Shown: positions 12,170 through 25,000, counted from the first letter of the stretch. The stretch is DNA of 64,000 bases from Diadophis punctatus similis (GCA_023053685.1 JALIGW010000029.1:3358501-3422500), one strand, 5' to 3'. The notes: generated by a model from the sequence alone, not told the origin. A program made the numbers and translations.

Positions 12170-12560
12170 TTCAGTTATAGATAGTCCACTACTTACTACA
12201 CAATTGAGCCCAAAGTTTCTGCTGCTAAGCAAAACAGTTAAGTTGAGTTTTGCCCTATTTTATACCTTTCTTGCCACAGTGAATCACTGCAGTTGTGAAG
12301 TTAGTAACACTGTTGTTCAGTGAATCTGACTTCCCTATTGACTTTGCTTGTCAGAAGGTAGCCAAAGGTGATCACATGACCCCAGACACTGCAACCGTCA
12401 TAAATAAATTCTAGTTGCCAAATATCTGAATTTTGTTCACATGAGGGGGGGGAGGGATGTTGCAACAGTCGTTAAGTGTGAAAAACAATCACTCACTTTT
12501 TTCAGGGCTGTTGTAACATTGAACGGTCATTATACAAATGTTTGTAAGTTGAGTATTTGA
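12170..12560. mobile_element. Old interspersed repeat (TAAGTTGAG foldback family), copy 1
   Basis: The left end reads ATAGTCCACTACTTACTACA and the right end TTGTAAGTTGAGTATTTGAC, which are roughly inverted. Conserved internal phrases TATTGACTTTGCTTGTCAGA and TCACTTTTTTCAG are shared with the copy at 60295-60608. Diverged and non-coding. Confidence 0.6.
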
Positions 12561-12711
12561 CAAAGTTCATTTCAAAAAGTTTTTTTTAATACTCTCCAAA
12601 TTTGAAATGAATTATGTATTAATAGAGCGTGGTAGTAAAAGCAAAGATTGCTTACCTGTTCTTTTATGAGCAGACTAATTGTATGTTTCTCCAATCAGAA
12701 ATATTTTTCAA

Positions 12712-13740
12712 CTAGCTGATACCCGTGCTTCGCTACGAAACTCTGTGATGGGGCTTGATAAATTGACACTTAAAGCTTGACAATTAATGAGTAGTTAAAA
12801 AAGGGACTGTATTTCGTTAGAGATGGTAAGCTAAGTTTCTGTTACAGATGAAGACATTATTTGCATAGCATAGACCAGTGATGGCAAACCTTTTTTGGTT
12901 CACGTGCCAAAAGGGGGGGTAGCATGGGGGGTTGCGCGCATGCCCTCACCCATAATTCCATGCGCCCCCCCGCTCCCAGCACGCGATGGCACGCCGGTTT
13001 TTCACTCTCCCCAGGCTTCAGAGCCTTTCTAGGAGCCTAGGGAGGGCAAAAACGGCTTTTCCCATCTCCCGGAGGCTCTCCTGAGGCCAGAAATTGCCCG
13101 TTTCAAGTTGGGAGCTTGCGTGCCCACCGATATGGCTCCGCCTGCCACTTGTGGCACACGTGCCATAGGTTCACCATCACGGGCATAGACTTTCAATTCA
13201 TCCCTCAGATGAATAGCTCAGGACCTCCCTGTAAACAATATTCCTGGTTTTGCTGTCTGGCTGGAGGATGACCAGGCTGTCAGGTGAACTGACTCTGGAA
13301 CATGCCACACAGAACTAGCCATGGGAGAAACAGGCAGCTTCCCTTACTTGTGTTTTCCTAATCACATCTGTAAATCTTTTCCTGCATTTTTTGCCTCTTT
13401 TCCCTTTAACTGGTGTTACAGTAGAAAGAACAGATTTGTCTGAACTGAGGAGGAAAATAAGGGGGGGAAATCTGTCTCTGCCTATCAGCATCCATTGGTA
13501 TTCATCTGGCTAGCATCCTGTTAGTGTGTGAGAGAGTTGACGGGTGTTTGGAAACTCAAACAGTATTTGCTATGTGAGCAAGAAGGAGACAGGAAGGAGT
13601 CTGTGCGTGGCTTAGCTCAACTGTTCTGTAGTAAAGTTGCTTGCTGCTGTGAAAGCAAAAGCGAAACTGAAACTCCTCTGCTTGTGTTTTGCATTTGGAT
13701 CAGATTTCTTTTCAGGTTAGGAGGGCGGAGTAGAACTCCT
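12712..13740. repeat. Unclassified interspersed repeat interrupted by the hAT MITE
   Basis: The phrase GATACCCGTGCTTCGCTACG at 12719 is a recurring motif in squamate genomes that I cannot assign to a family. The sequence after the MITE resumes without an obvious junction. No coding frame beyond short ones. Confidence 0.3.
12876..13182. mobile_element. hAT-type MITE (CAGTGATGG family)
   Basis: The ends CAGTGATGGCAAACC and GGTTCACCATCACGG are inverted, and both flanks carry the perfect 8-bp duplication GCATAGAC (12868-12875, 13183-13190), the target-site size of hAT transposases. The GC-rich interior is non-coding. The same family recurs at 31088, 32175 and 60956. Confidence 0.92.
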
Positions 13741-13800
13741 TAGCATCAGAGCTTGTTAATAATAATATAAGAAATACTCATGCTCTGATGGTCGTTTTGA

Positions 13801-14091
<291 letters not shown>

Positions 14092-14118
14092 CAAACACCC
14101 GCGAAAACCTCAGAAAAC

Positions 14119-14119
<1 letters not shown>

Positions 14120-14194
<75 letters not shown>

Positions 14195-14236
14195 CCCTAT
14201 ATATATAATATCCCTATATATATAATATATATATCC
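14120..14236. repeat. (TA)n microsatellite, right arm
   Basis: About 70 bp of TA, then repeats of TATAATATCCC, to the right of the palindrome. Confidence 0.95.
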
Positions 14237-16190
14237 CTAGATGCAGATAAACATGCATGAAATTGGGTTGTCAGTATATTATTTATTTTAAAAATCTGAA
14301 TAAGATGCATGGGGCTGAAAAGCAATATGCTTACTGTGAACAATTTCATTGTAATGAATGAAACTTAATCATTGTAGGAAGTATATTTCTGCTGAAGTTG
14401 AAATGATTCATGCAGCATGCGGTCATACAAAATTATTACTTCCATTTTTAATCCCAATTAGAAAAACCAGTTTGGTCTAGTTAGTAGTTGGATCAGGTTA
14501 GAAACCGGGAAAGAGTGAATTCTAGTCCTACTTTAGGTATGAAAGCCAATGGGTGAGTTTGAACCAGTCACACTCTCTCAGTCCAAGGCATCAGGCTTTG
14601 ATGACAAGCTTGTCTGTCAATTCCTTATTTAATCAAATGGATCAACATCAGTTAAACTGGAAAAAGTGGACCTTGCACTTCTGGGAAAATAATAGGAAGA
14701 AAAAAAATCAATCCCAATGAGCAGTTTAATTTTGTTGAAAGAAAGCAATATGAATATAGGGTCAGTATTTAAATAACTCAACACCATTGATGCCTAGAAA
14801 ACCAGGATCCCCATTCATTGTAGAGTAATATTGTATTAGCTAACTTTACCAGAAATTTATAGTCATCTTTAAAAGAACATTTTTGTATTTAAATCATTTT
14901 TAAAATCATAGTTTCTTATTTAGAAGTCTGTTGGGGCTTAGCAGCATGCTGCGGTTTCTCAGCATTAGGATGTTTTCTGCTTAATTGCTCATTTTGCAGA
15001 ATAGATATCTAAAAGAAGGACAGTTTTGCTTTTGCCTTATTTCTTTTGAGTTTTCTATTCAGTGAATGTGCCTCAAATTAAAGAGGGACAGAACTAGAGT
15101 TGCTTAATTTGAAAGAAAGATATTTGTCACCCAGTAACACCCACTTGATTCAAATCATGCACAACAGACTGACAACAGAGTTGGCACCATTCCAACCATC
15201 AAGAAGCCTCCAATCACCAATGAATTCCAGATAATTCAAATTTGACATAGGGTATAACACTACGAGATGATCCCCACTTTTGAAGGGTTGCACGCAGGGT
15301 TGATGAACTGCAAAATGAAATGTCTGCAAAAAATGTGATCTCTTCTTTAGTATTTATCTCCCTATGTCTAGAGAACTCGGACTAAAGTTATAGACAACCA
15401 ACCTGGGCTACCATTTTTCCAAAATTTGATTATGTGTCTTAATGACCATATACTGTAGATAAATTTTCAAGATGATCTGACCCTATTCTAGTCCTTCAGC
15501 AATTCCATGGTGCACTCATTGCTAATGTGTCCAAAGTAGGGTAACTCATACTACAATAACTAGGATTTCAAAGTGCTCTACCAACATTTTTTTGTTTTGC
15601 TTATTTTTGTTTTCAGATTTTGCTTTTCTTGGTTGCATTTGAAATCCCAAGCCATTGGTATGGGCCAAATCCATGATCCATGATATGATAGATATATTTT
15701 TTTTCTGGTATATTCAACAACTGAGTCAGCCCAGCTTCTTCAGCCTGGGGCCTTCTAGATGTTTTCAGTTTCAACTTAAGAGTAGACACAAGTAATATGA
15801 CGAAAGGCATCAGGTTAGAAGAACAGAAGAATCATATTCATTTTTATGATTCTCTTTTTTCTGACCTCAAATTGTAATAACTAGTGCTTGAAGAAGAATA
15901 TTGTGAAGGTTACTGACATCATACACATTGTGTTTTCAGTTTTTAGAGGATAAAAAAAACATTAGAACTTAAAGGTCACTATTAGCACTTTCTGACTTTG
16001 AAGATTTCCCTTTTTATCCTATGAGTCAGGACTGCCTGTGAAAAATTGGGCATTCTACCCTTACTCAGATACACTAAACAGCAAATCCCTTTCCCCAAGT
16101 CCTGCTATAATGCCTCGTCATGGTGGAGGATAGGGATGATGTTTTTAGGAGGGATGAGCGAAGAATGCCAGGAGTATATGCCACATAGTC
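14237..16190. other. AT-rich non-coding stretch
   Basis: No gene, RNA or clear mobile element could be supported. Confidence 0.45.
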
Positions 16191-16199
16191 CAGCATTAA

Positions 16200-16345
16200 T
16201 GTGTTTATGGCCCCTGTCATGTTTTATTGTTATGGTTGTTTTTAGTCTGGACTACCATGTTGTTTATATTTTTATTGTTTTAATTATATACCTGGATGAT
16301 GTAAGCCACCCAGAGTCCATTGAACAGTCATCATAAATGTAAATA
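16200..16345 (+). mobile_element. Decayed L2-like LINE 3' tail
   Basis: The phrase GATGTAAGCCACCCAGAGTC followed by CATAAATGTAAATAATAA is a diverged version of the 3' end of the L2-type element at 16900-20785 (GTAAGCCGCCCTGAGTCCC, then an ATAAATA repeat). Confidence 0.5.
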
Positions 16346-16348
16346 ATA

Positions 16349-16630
16349 AGGAAGCTGAAGAAACCATGGACCACCTAGTTAGCTGCTGCAAGCAAATTGC
16401 AAATGCTGATTATAAACAACGGCTTCACAAAGTACTGTAGTAACAACATGCTGGAATACCTGCAAGAAATAGTGTTTGCTTGCAAACAAAAAGTGTTGGT
16501 ACCATAAAATAGACAAAGTAATAGAAAATGAAAAAGCTAACATGCTCTGGGACTTTAAGATTTGAAGAATTTATTGGAAGAAAAACCTGTGTAAGTCCTG
16601 AGAAAGGTTAAGGAGAAGATAGGAAACAGG
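16349..16630 (+). pseudogene. Degenerate R4/Dong-type LINE fragment
   Basis: A broken frame reads EAEETMDHLVSCCKQIA and, after a frameshift, phrases resembling the zinc-knuckle and C-terminal domain of R4/Dong-like reverse transcriptases (histidine, cysteine, glutamine-leucine pattern). Several stops interrupt it. Family assignment is tentative. Confidence 0.35.
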
Positions 16631-16899
16631 CTATTTTGGAAATAGGGTTTCTTGGCTGGAATCCTTAACACCTATCCAATTGTTGTTGTTGTTTTACATG
16701 TTTTATGTCACACCGTATTGGAAAAAGAAAACTTTACGATTCAGCCAAAGTTCAGAATGATCCCTCCACTGTGTCACAGTTTTTCTCCTAGCAATGAAAT
16801 ATTTGTTAAGCAAAGTCTTAACAACATCTTTCTCTGAATTTTTTCTATTTCTAGGAAAAGAGGAGAAATAGAAACAGGAAAAAACGGGACAATAAGATC

Positions 16900-19800
16900 A
16901 AGATTACAGTTCCGGTTTTCGATGACATCGGAGCGGAGAGAAAGCGAGCTATTAGTACTACCTCTCTCTGCCCAAGGAGGCAAGAAAGATCACGTGAATT
17001 CCCCGCCATTATTGTTTGCTCCTACATCTATGGTGATAACATCTCCCCGGTTGTTTGGCCTAATATCACCCCTGCGCTCGTGGAGGTTGTTGCCCACCCC
17101 TAAGACTATCGCAAGCAGGGTGAAGATGTGGAATCCCCCCTCGGTCGGAGACTGGTTGTATTCCGAGGGACATAAGACACTATACTCCCAACATCATCAG
17201 CGTAAACGAGGTTCCCTCCCATTCCGGGTATACAGAGCAACAGGGAGGCGGAGCCGATCCAGGGAATTTGTTCCCCCAACACCCCCTTGCCTGGAGGACC
17301 CTGCCTTCCTTTTTGGAAAAGACTTTTAATTATACTCTCCTCCTCTAAAAATTGTGGTATGGATGTGTGTATGTATGGAGATGAGTGATTTGAATGTTTG
17401 ATAATTTAAGAAATGTCTGTATAAAAAATGGAAAAGCTAGGGGCTGTAATTCCGTTCCCCCCCCGCTGAGTGCAGAAACAGAAGCGGGGAGGTGGGTTCA
17501 GTGACCCTATCTTGTGAGAATGGTGTGTATGGCCTGCAGGGAGGGAGGGAGACCAGCGGGGGGGGGGAGGGGGTACCTGGTAGGGATGAGAGCCGGAACA
17601 TCTCGGTCATAATGGGAAGAGGCAGGTATGGCGGGAGCAGAGGGGAGGGCCGCTCTCGGGGAATAAGACCTCGCTGTGTACAAGCGATCCCTTGTTCCGG
17701 CCCCTCCGATGTGGTTCCATCTTGCTCATCCCGAGTGCCTGGCAACCAGGGTGTTCAGGGCCCTGGGCTCAGGATGCTACTGCTTAACGCCAGGTCAATT
17801 TCCAACAAAGCCCCCCTGATTCGTGATTTAATCACAGAAGAGGGGGCCGACCTGGTTTGTATAACTGAGACCTGGCTGGGCCAGGAGGGAGGAGTAGCTC
17901 TCTCTGAGATATGCCCGGACGGGTTCTCAGTGCAGCATCATTCCCGACCCCAGGGAAGGGGGGGAGGAGTGGCAATAATAACACGTGGAAACCTGCATCC
18001 TCATAGGATCCCTGCCCCGGAGATTGTTGGGTGTGAGACGCTCCTTCTGAAGTTGGACTTAGGGGTACAGGTGGGCTTTCTCTTAACGTACCTGCCTCCC
18101 AGCTGCGTAAGTAAGGCCCTGCCTGAGCTGCTCGAGGCAGTAGCCGGCTTGGCAGTTGAGTTCCCTAGGCTCATGGTGCTGGGGGACTTCAACTTGCCTT
18201 CTGCTGGTGAAACCTCTGGGATAGCCCAGGAGTTCATGGATTCCATGACAACCATGGACCTGACCCAAGTAATCCAGGGTCCGACTCATGAGGGTGGTCA
18301 CACGCTCGACCTAGTGTTTCTCTCGGGGCAGTGGAGAGATGATCTGAAGATAAGGGATATAGTCATCACCCCTCTGTCATGGTCAGATCATTTCCTACTG
18401 AGGTTGGATTCCGCAGTTCCATTCCTCCCCCGCAGGGAGGCGGGACCGACTAGGTGGTTCCGCCCCAGGCGCCTAATGGAACCAGAAGGATTCCAGAGGG
18501 AACTTGGGGAAATACCTGAAGCCCTGGTACACAGTTCGGCTGATTCCCTGGTGGCTGGCTGGAACATCGCAGCATCAGGGGCTTTAGACCGAATTGCGCC
18601 TTTGCGACCTCTCCGCGGCAGTGGATCCCGGAAAGCCCCCTGGTTTACCGAGGAGCTCCGGGAGATGAAACGCCAGAAGAGACGTCTGGAGCGCCGCTGG
18701 AGGTCCAGCAAAACCGACTCCGACCGAACACTATTAAGAATTTACATCAGATCTTATTTAGTGGCGATAAGGGCGGCAAAACGATCCTATTTTTCCGCTC
18801 TTATTGCGTCCGCAGATTCTCGCCCAGCCGCCTTGTTTAGGGTGACTCGCTCCCTCCTTGCGAAAGGGGGGAGCGAGGAGCACTTGCAAGGCAGAGCTGA
18901 GGAATTTGCCGAGTTTCTGATGGATAAAATCGCTCGGATTCGGTCAAACCTGGACTCTGGCTGGGCAGAGTCCATGGAGTTGACAGGGGCAAGTCTTAGT
19001 CCACCGTTGTGGGAGGAGTTTGGGCCTGTTTCTCCTGAGGATGTGGACAGAGCCATGGGGGCAATGGGGGCCTCCACCTGTTTATTGGACCCGTGCCCCT
19101 CCTGGCTGGTTTCTGCCAGCAGGGAGGTGACACGCGGCTGGATCCGGGCGGTGGTCATCGCTTCTTTGGGGGAGGGTTCCGTACCGCAGTCATTAAAAGC
19201 TGCGGTGGTGAGACCCCTCCTGAAGAAGCCTTCCCTGGATCCAGCTGATTTGAAGAACTATCGTCCGGTCTCCAACTTGCCTTTTTTAGGGAAAGTTGTG
19301 GAGAAGGTGGTGGCCACTCAGCTTCTGCGGCTTCTGGATGAAACAGACCATCTAGATCCCTATCAGTCGGGTTTCAGGCGCGGCTACAGTACAGAAACTG
19401 CCTTGGTCGCTCTGATGGATGATCTCTGGCGGGCCCGGGATGGGGGAAATTCCTCCATCCTGGTGCTACTTGACCTCTCAGCGGCTTTCGATACCATCGA
19501 CCATGGTATCCTTCTGCATCGTCTCGGCGAGTTGGGAGTGGGAGGCACCGTTTTACGGTGGTTCTCTTATCTCGCCGATAGGATGCAGTCGGTGTTGGCG
19601 GGAGGGCAGAGATCCACCCCTAGGCCCCTGTTATGCGGGGTGCCTCAGGGGTCGGTCCTCTCGCCCATCCTGTTTAACATTTACATGAAACCGCTGGGGG
19701 AGATCATCCGCAGACATGGGGTGTGTTTCCACCAGTACGCTGACGACACCCAGCTGTACATCACCACCCCGTCTGACTTCAGTGTGGCAGCCGATGTAAT

Positions 19801-20785
19801 GTGCCGATGCCTGGACGACGTTAGGATCTGGATGGGGAGGAACAGACTCAGACTCAACCCCGACAAGACTGAGTGGCTTTGGATATTGCCTCCTAAGGAT
19901 TATGACAACTATCCCTCCTGGGTTCTCGAGGGAGCGAAACTGACTCCCTCGGATCAGGTCCGCAACTTGGGGGTCCTCCTAGACCCACAGCTAAAATTGG
20001 AACACCATCTCACTGCTGTGGCTAGGGGGGCCTTTGCACAGGTTCGCCTGGTGCACCAGTTGCGGCCATACTTGGAGAAGGAGGCTCTACTCACGGTCAC
20101 TCATGCCCTTGTCACCTCCCGTTTGGACTACTGCAACACGCTCTACATGGGGCTACCCTTGAAGAGTATCCGGAGACTCCAGTTGGTGCAAAATGCAGCT
20201 GCGCGTGCTGTGGTGGGTGTGCCAAGGTACACCCACGTGACACCTATACTCCGCCAGCTGCATTGGTTGCCCATTAGTCTCCGGGTCCAATTCAAGGTGT
20301 TGATCATCATCTTTAAAGCCCTTCATGGCTTAGGACCAGGTTATCTCCGGGACCGCATTCTGCCTCATACTTCCCTCCGACCGGTTAGGGCCCACAGAGT
20401 TGGCCTCCTCCAGCTCCCGTCAGCCAAGCAATGCCGGCTGGCGGGTCCTAGGGGGAGAGCCTTCTCTGTGGCCGGCCCCGCGCTCTGGAACCAACTCCCC
20501 CCAGAGACCCGAACTATCCCCACCCTGCTGGCCTTCCGAAAAGCCGTTAAGACATGGCTCTTCCTGCAGGCAGGGGGTAGAGCTTAATTCCATCTACACT
20601 CTCCCCCGGGTATGTCTGGCGGTTGAGTGGTGCTTTTATATTGAAATTTTTAATTTTTATATTTTGATTTTAAATTGAATTTATTGGTTTTCTTGTATTT
20701 TTCCTGTGTTGTAAGCCGCCCTGAGTCCCTCGGGAGTGGGGCGGCATATAAGAAACCATAAATAAATAAATAAATAATAAATATT
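16900..20785 (+). mobile_element. Near full-length L2-clade non-LTR retrotransposon
   Basis: GC content rises at about 16.9 kb, then comes a roughly 0.6-kb leader, a single long ORF (17492-20587), a short 3' UTR containing a stem-like GTAAGCCGCC...GGGCGGCATATAAG, and an (ATAAATA) tail. This is the architecture of the L2 clade of CR1-superfamily LINEs. The exact 5' boundary and target duplication could not be found, so a slight 5' truncation is possible. A shorter frame in the leader (16922-17329) has no domain I recognise. Confidence 0.85.
17492..20587 (+). CDS. L2-type LINE ORF2: endonuclease and reverse transcriptase
   Basis: An uninterrupted 1031-residue frame. An apurinic-type endonuclease runs from about residue 95 to 300: LLLNARSISNK, the catalytic-type TETWLG, LGDFNLP near residue 230, and SDHFLL near 298. 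A reverse transcriptase follows from about 560, with LKNYRPVSNLP, LLDLSAAFDTIDH, GVPQGSVLSPILFNIY and the catalytic YADDTQLY at residues 749-756. The C-terminal domain has [23 protein letters not shown] and LHWLPI, which separate L2 from CR1 proper. The product nicks target DNA and copies its own RNA there. All key residues I can check are present and no stop or frameshift breaks it, so this copy may be competent or very recently so. The first 90 residues are glycine/arginine-rich, and a later start is possible. Confidence 0.93.
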   Translation: MGSVTLSCENGVYGLQGGRETSGGGEGVPGRDESRNISVIMGRGRYGGSRGEGRSRGIRPRCVQAIPCSGPSDVVPSCSSRVPGNQGVQGPGLRMLLLNARSISNKAPLIRDLITEEGADLVCITETWLGQEGGVALSEICPDGFSVQHHSRPQGRGGGVAIITRGNLHPHRIPAPEIVGCETLLLKLDLGVQVGFLLTYLPPSCVSKALPELLEAVAGLAVEFPRLMVLGDFNLPSAGETSGIAQEFMDSMTTMDLTQVIQGPTHEGGHTLDLVFLSGQWRDDLKIRDIVITPLSWSDHFLLRLDSAVPFLPRREAGPTRWFRPRRLMEPEGFQRELGEIPEALVHSSADSLVAGWNIAASGALDRIAPLRPLRGSGSRKAPWFTEELREMKRQKRRLERRWRSSKTDSDRTLLRIYIRSYLVAIRAAKRSYFSALIASADSRPAALFRVTRSLLAKGGSEEHLQGRAEEFAEFLMDKIARIRSNLDSGWAESMELTGASLSPPLWEEFGPVSPEDVDRAMGAMGASTCLLDPCPSWLVSASREVTRGWIRAVVIASLGEGSVPQSLKAAVVRPLLKKPSLDPADLKNYRPVSNLPFLGKVVEKVVATQLLRLLDETDHLDPYQSGFRRGYSTETALVALMDDLWRARDGGNSSILVLLDLSAAFDTIDHGILLHRLGELGVGGTVLRWFSYLADRMQSVLAGGQRSTPRPLLCGVPQGSVLSPILFNIYMKPLGEIIRRHGVCFHQYADDTQLYITTPSDFSVAADVMCRCLDDVRIWMGRNRLRLNPDKTEWLWILPPKDYDNYPSWVLEGAKLTPSDQVRNLGVLLDPQLKLEHHLTAVARGAFAQVRLVHQLRPYLEKEALLTVTHALVTSRLDYCNTLYMGLPLKSIRRLQLVQNAAARAVVGVPRYTHVTPILRQLHWLPISLRVQFKVLIIIFKALHGLGPGYLRDRILPHTSLRPVRAHRVGLLQLPSAKQCRLAGPRGRAFSVAGPALWNQLPPETRTIPTLLAFRKAVKTWLFLQAGGRA

Positions 20786-21820
20786 TCCCCACAACACCTC
20801 AATTTTCCTCTTCAATAACTGGATAGATAGAAATTACAAATTTTGGCATTCTTAGCGCTAGGTGGTAGTGGCCATGGTGCTGAAAAATACAATTTGTGTT
20901 ATTTCTAGTTCTGCATAGAAAATAAATCTTGACATGTGGTGATGAGTTGTGACATTGTCCTATGGCAGTCTTCCCTAATCTAATGGCCTGTAGATAAATT
21001 GAATTATTTATGCAACACAATACTTCCTTTCTCTTTGTTAATACATGTCTGTGAATAAATAACATATTCAGGCACATCCAAAACTGACTTTCTCTGAGAG
21101 TTTATTGTATCTTAAAGACTAATTTAAAACTAATTAATTTGAAAATGCTGGACAAAGATGCAGCTAAATAATTTTAAATCATGGGTTTCAAGGCTTTTTA
21201 AAAAATGTTTCAACATATTTGAAAAAAATAAGCAGCATATTTAAAAGTCACAGGAATAAAGCAGGCTTCTAACATGATGTACTGTATACCCAGTTGCCCC
21301 AGGATTAGGTGTGCAGCTGGGATGGAAAAGTACTCAACTTGAAGAACCACGTTTGCAGGCTGGGTGGGTCCCTCCTTCTGGCTTTGTTCCAAGATTATCA
21401 GATGTAGTCTGTGGTTGCATTTGCTGTTCTTTTCCTTAGAAAAAGCAAATCTAGTTCCCATCATATCTTCTTTAGTCATAGGTAAATTTAACTAAACATC
21501 AACTCCCTTTTTTAAAAACGACCCTGTAATCCCTTAATTTGGGGTAGAGTCCAGACAACTGGATGGAGCTGAGAGTTTACTCGCCAGATGCCCTTCCTGG
21601 CACCACATATTTTCTTTGCCCCCTAGAAGAGAAACATCTGACAGTATTCCATTTTGATTTAAATATCAGAATGATCTTCTGATCTTCTTTACTATTGAAG
21701 GTGAACTGCTGTGCAGTAGTTGGAATATTGAACCACTAGATCCAGGAAGCTTGATATTCTATGCAATCTTGTTCTGTCTATTTGCATATTGGTCCATCTC
21801 AGTTGGGGAAGTCTCCCAAC
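20786..21820. other. 3' flank of the Rho GTPase gene, with SINE fragment
   Basis: AT-rich. A truncated family-2 tRNA SINE (minus) lies at about 21525-21645, sharing TGGATGGAGCTGAG and GAAACATCTG with the copy at 1285-1515. Nothing else is supportable. Confidence 0.5.
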
Positions 21821-21924
21821 ATCTTTATTCTTTATTTATTTTTTGTACAACTTATTCTAAGAGATTTTGTCTCTCTGGGTAGATAGGAACTTTTGCAAAT
21901 TTTCTGGAGTCACTTAAAGGCTGT

Positions 21925-22092
21925 TTAGGTAAGAAGACAGGTCCTTTTGAGTCTTTGCCTCTGCTGTTCTTTCTTCATCCTACTCAAAGCTGCTCTTGAA
22001 GCCTCTGTGAATATGTCAATAATATTTTCATGATAGAGGGCTGAACACTCAAAATATGCAACTGCATGGAGATTCCGAGCCAAGGCCTCTCC
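21925..22092 (-). CDS. RHOF-like: Rho GTPase exon 5 (C-terminus and CAAX box)
   Basis: A 56-codon exon including stop. AVAYFECSA supplies the last nucleotide-binding motif. A long charged helix and CLLT end the protein. A terminal threonine is an unusual CAAX ending but is shared with RhoD. An AATAAA cluster on the minus strand near 21822-21840 is a plausible polyadenylation signal about 90 bp past the stop. Confidence 0.93.
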   Translation of the reverse strand, partial: GEALARNLHAVAYFECSALYHENIIDIFTEASRAALSRMKKEQQRQRLKRTCLLT

Positions 22093-25000
22093 CTACAACA
22101 AAAAGAAGATGAGGAGGGGGGGGGAGAACAACATTGACATATCTTTTTAAAATTAGGGCAGGATAGACCATTTGTGGCCTTCTAGGCCTTGGATTGCAAC
22201 CCTATCATCTTGTACCACTGGCCGTTCTGTTCACAGGTAATGAGAGATGGAATTCAACAACTGCTCATTCCTGATTTAAGGAATGGTTAAAACCGGTAAA
22301 GGGCAACATACAACACTGAGCTACAACAAAGCCCAGATGGTATTTCAAGGTGAGGATGAAATGGTAACCATTTGTCTATGTAATTTCCAGCTATCAAGCC
22401 CAACTTGATGGGATTTGGCTGAATATTAGAATAGGGAAGTGCTTTAGATTTGGTTCCAAAAATGTGCTTCAAAGCACACAGGGCCATAAATCTACAATTC
22501 TTTGACGTAGCTGCATTGTTTCCGGGGATCACATGGCAGCTGCAGATAGCATACATGCAGTCAAGGGAAAAGAAGCAGCAGCCCTAAGGAGTTGTAGACA
22601 TGTTCTTTTGTACTTTCATACATTCCAAAGCATATGTTCTTTATTGTTTCTGAAGTATTGTTCAGCCCTGCTATTATCAACACCTTTTGTTAGCTTTGAT
22701 GAGACTGAATGTAGGCAGAAAGTCACCTCATGTGTTGTGTTTTTTGGAGGTAAAGCTTGTGGTTGGATAGCGCAACATGATAACACACCCACACAGAACA
22801 CTGGGTGTCTGATTGTACTACCTTCTGGTATGTGATGGGTTCCAGTTGGTTTTGATGTAACTTCCTTACTAGAACTTTGTCCTTCCTTAGGTCAGTTTTG
22901 CAACCAACAAGCAAAATTGGAATCCCTTTGCAGAAATGGTTTGCTTCAGGATACCACTAAAATGAGAGATAGATGGGGTTAAAAAAAATCAAAGGTAGAC
23001 AGTTTTCAGGTATATAGAATCTGCTTTATTTTTTTTTACTACATCTCTGAAAACTAGTAAAAAGCCTTCTATAAAAGATGCATATCTAGAATGAATGAGT
23101 TTTTACTCAAGGAATTTGTTTTCATCAATAGTCTTTCAGTGGGAACATACAGCTGTAAAAGCCGGACACAGAGAAAGAACAAGAGGGAGAAAACAGACAC
23201 TTTCAGATTCTGGATTTGGAGAAGGTTGCCAAGAGTACCATGGATTGCAAGAATAACTAATCAGTCTGAATTCTGGAACAAATAAAGTCGGTCTGTTCCA
23301 GCATTCAGCAAACAAAGACTTAATACTTTAGTCATGTGATAAAACCAGGTGATGGATTAAAATAAAATGATTATGCAGGTCAAAATGGAGTGAAATGGAA
23401 GAAAAGGAAGCAAACCCAAAAGTTGCATGGGAGTCCTTGGAAGAGCTGTGAGTTTTTCTGGTATAACAATTTGACTTTTATTTACTGTAAGATATCACAC
23501 CTTTTCAATAGATGCCAAGGCAAGTGATTTTCATTGAGCTCACATATTATGTTGAGGTACTGTTGGTCCTGTTACCTTTGTGAGGATGTTTTTGAAGCTG
23601 ATAGGATTGGTGACATCATAGCATATGATAATTGCATGGGCACCATTATAGGAGAGAGGGCGGAGTCTGTCATAATCTTCCTGTCCTATATGGAATAATG
23701 TAACATATATTTGCATTGACCAATATATATATAAGCATCATTTACAATATATGCACAAGTGTTTATTCAAGGACTTCCTCCCAGTCTCTTAGCACATTTC
23801 ACTTCCTATAAGAGCCACCAATAGCCATATTAATATATAAGGTGGTCTATCTCCGTCCTATATAACTCCTAAGTAATTTAAAGGACATGAAAGCCAAGCT
23901 GGATGACTTTGGACCAGTCACCCTCCCTCAGCCCAACCCACCTCACAAGGTTGTCACTGGGGAAAGCATCGGGAGGAAGGAGTATTAGGTACCCTTGCCA
24001 CCAATGTTCCCTGTAATATCAGAAAACGGCGCGTGGCAGTTAGAAAACGGCGCGCGGCAGTTAGAAACTGCCGCGCGGCGTTCTCTTTTCACCTGCGTGG
24101 CCACACAGGTGCACGGCCTCTGCCATTAGGAAATTCCGTGCGGAAGTTAGAAACTTCCACGTCGTGCTGTTGTTACGTGCGCGGCCACGCGGCGTTAGAG
24201 GGAACAGTGCTTGCCACCTTGCGTTATTTATAAAAATAATAAAGGCAGGGTAAAAAATAATAAATTAAATAGTACAGTCTAATATGCATTGTCTTCTCAG
24301 TCCATTCAGTGGAGTTTGTTTCTGGTTAAATTTGTAAAAGATTGTGATTTTATATACCGGTAGTTGATCATAGTGTAATTTTCAGGGACCTGTAAAGAAC
24401 ATATATACTCCTTCTTAGCATTCCCAATGTGCTTCATTTGTGCATAGGAGCATTGGGAGAAAGAGAGGAAACAAGCAGGAGATGAACTGGCCTCCTGTTA
24501 TCTTCAAATCATTATAGCCAGATGATCATATGAACATGTGTCCATGCTTGAGTTGACTGCTAGGAGAAAACCCTAGGTGACAGTCTACCTTTATGAGGCC
24601 TTTACTTGGATTTCTTTTTTAGAAATTCAAAACTGGCAGAAAAGCCACTCTTTCTCTTATTTCTTCTCCTCTAATCTAGGAGAAACACTACAACTGTTGA
24701 CATGTACTGTGCAGTCTTTTGTTTTCTATGCAACATAATCTCCAGGATTCAAGGTGTGGAAGTGGTAGATATTATTTTTCTAGAGATGAAAGAAACACTG
24801 TTCTTTCAGCTCTGTTGAAAGTATTTATCTCATCTCTAGAAAATAACATCCGGTATCTTTGGACTGATATTCTAGGGAAACTTCAAGGTTCTAGAAAATG
24901 GCCACTTTGAACTTTCGAGAAATTGTCTGAGATTCTCCGTAAGGGAGGTTTTGACATTTGCTCCTTCTCCACCTTTCTTCATTTTTATACATTTTAATGA

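Noticed and set aside
16922..17329. 135-codon frame as ORF1 of the L2 element
   Set aside because: No coiled coil, zinc knuckle or RNA-binding motif is visible, and the start is not special; treated as leader sequence.
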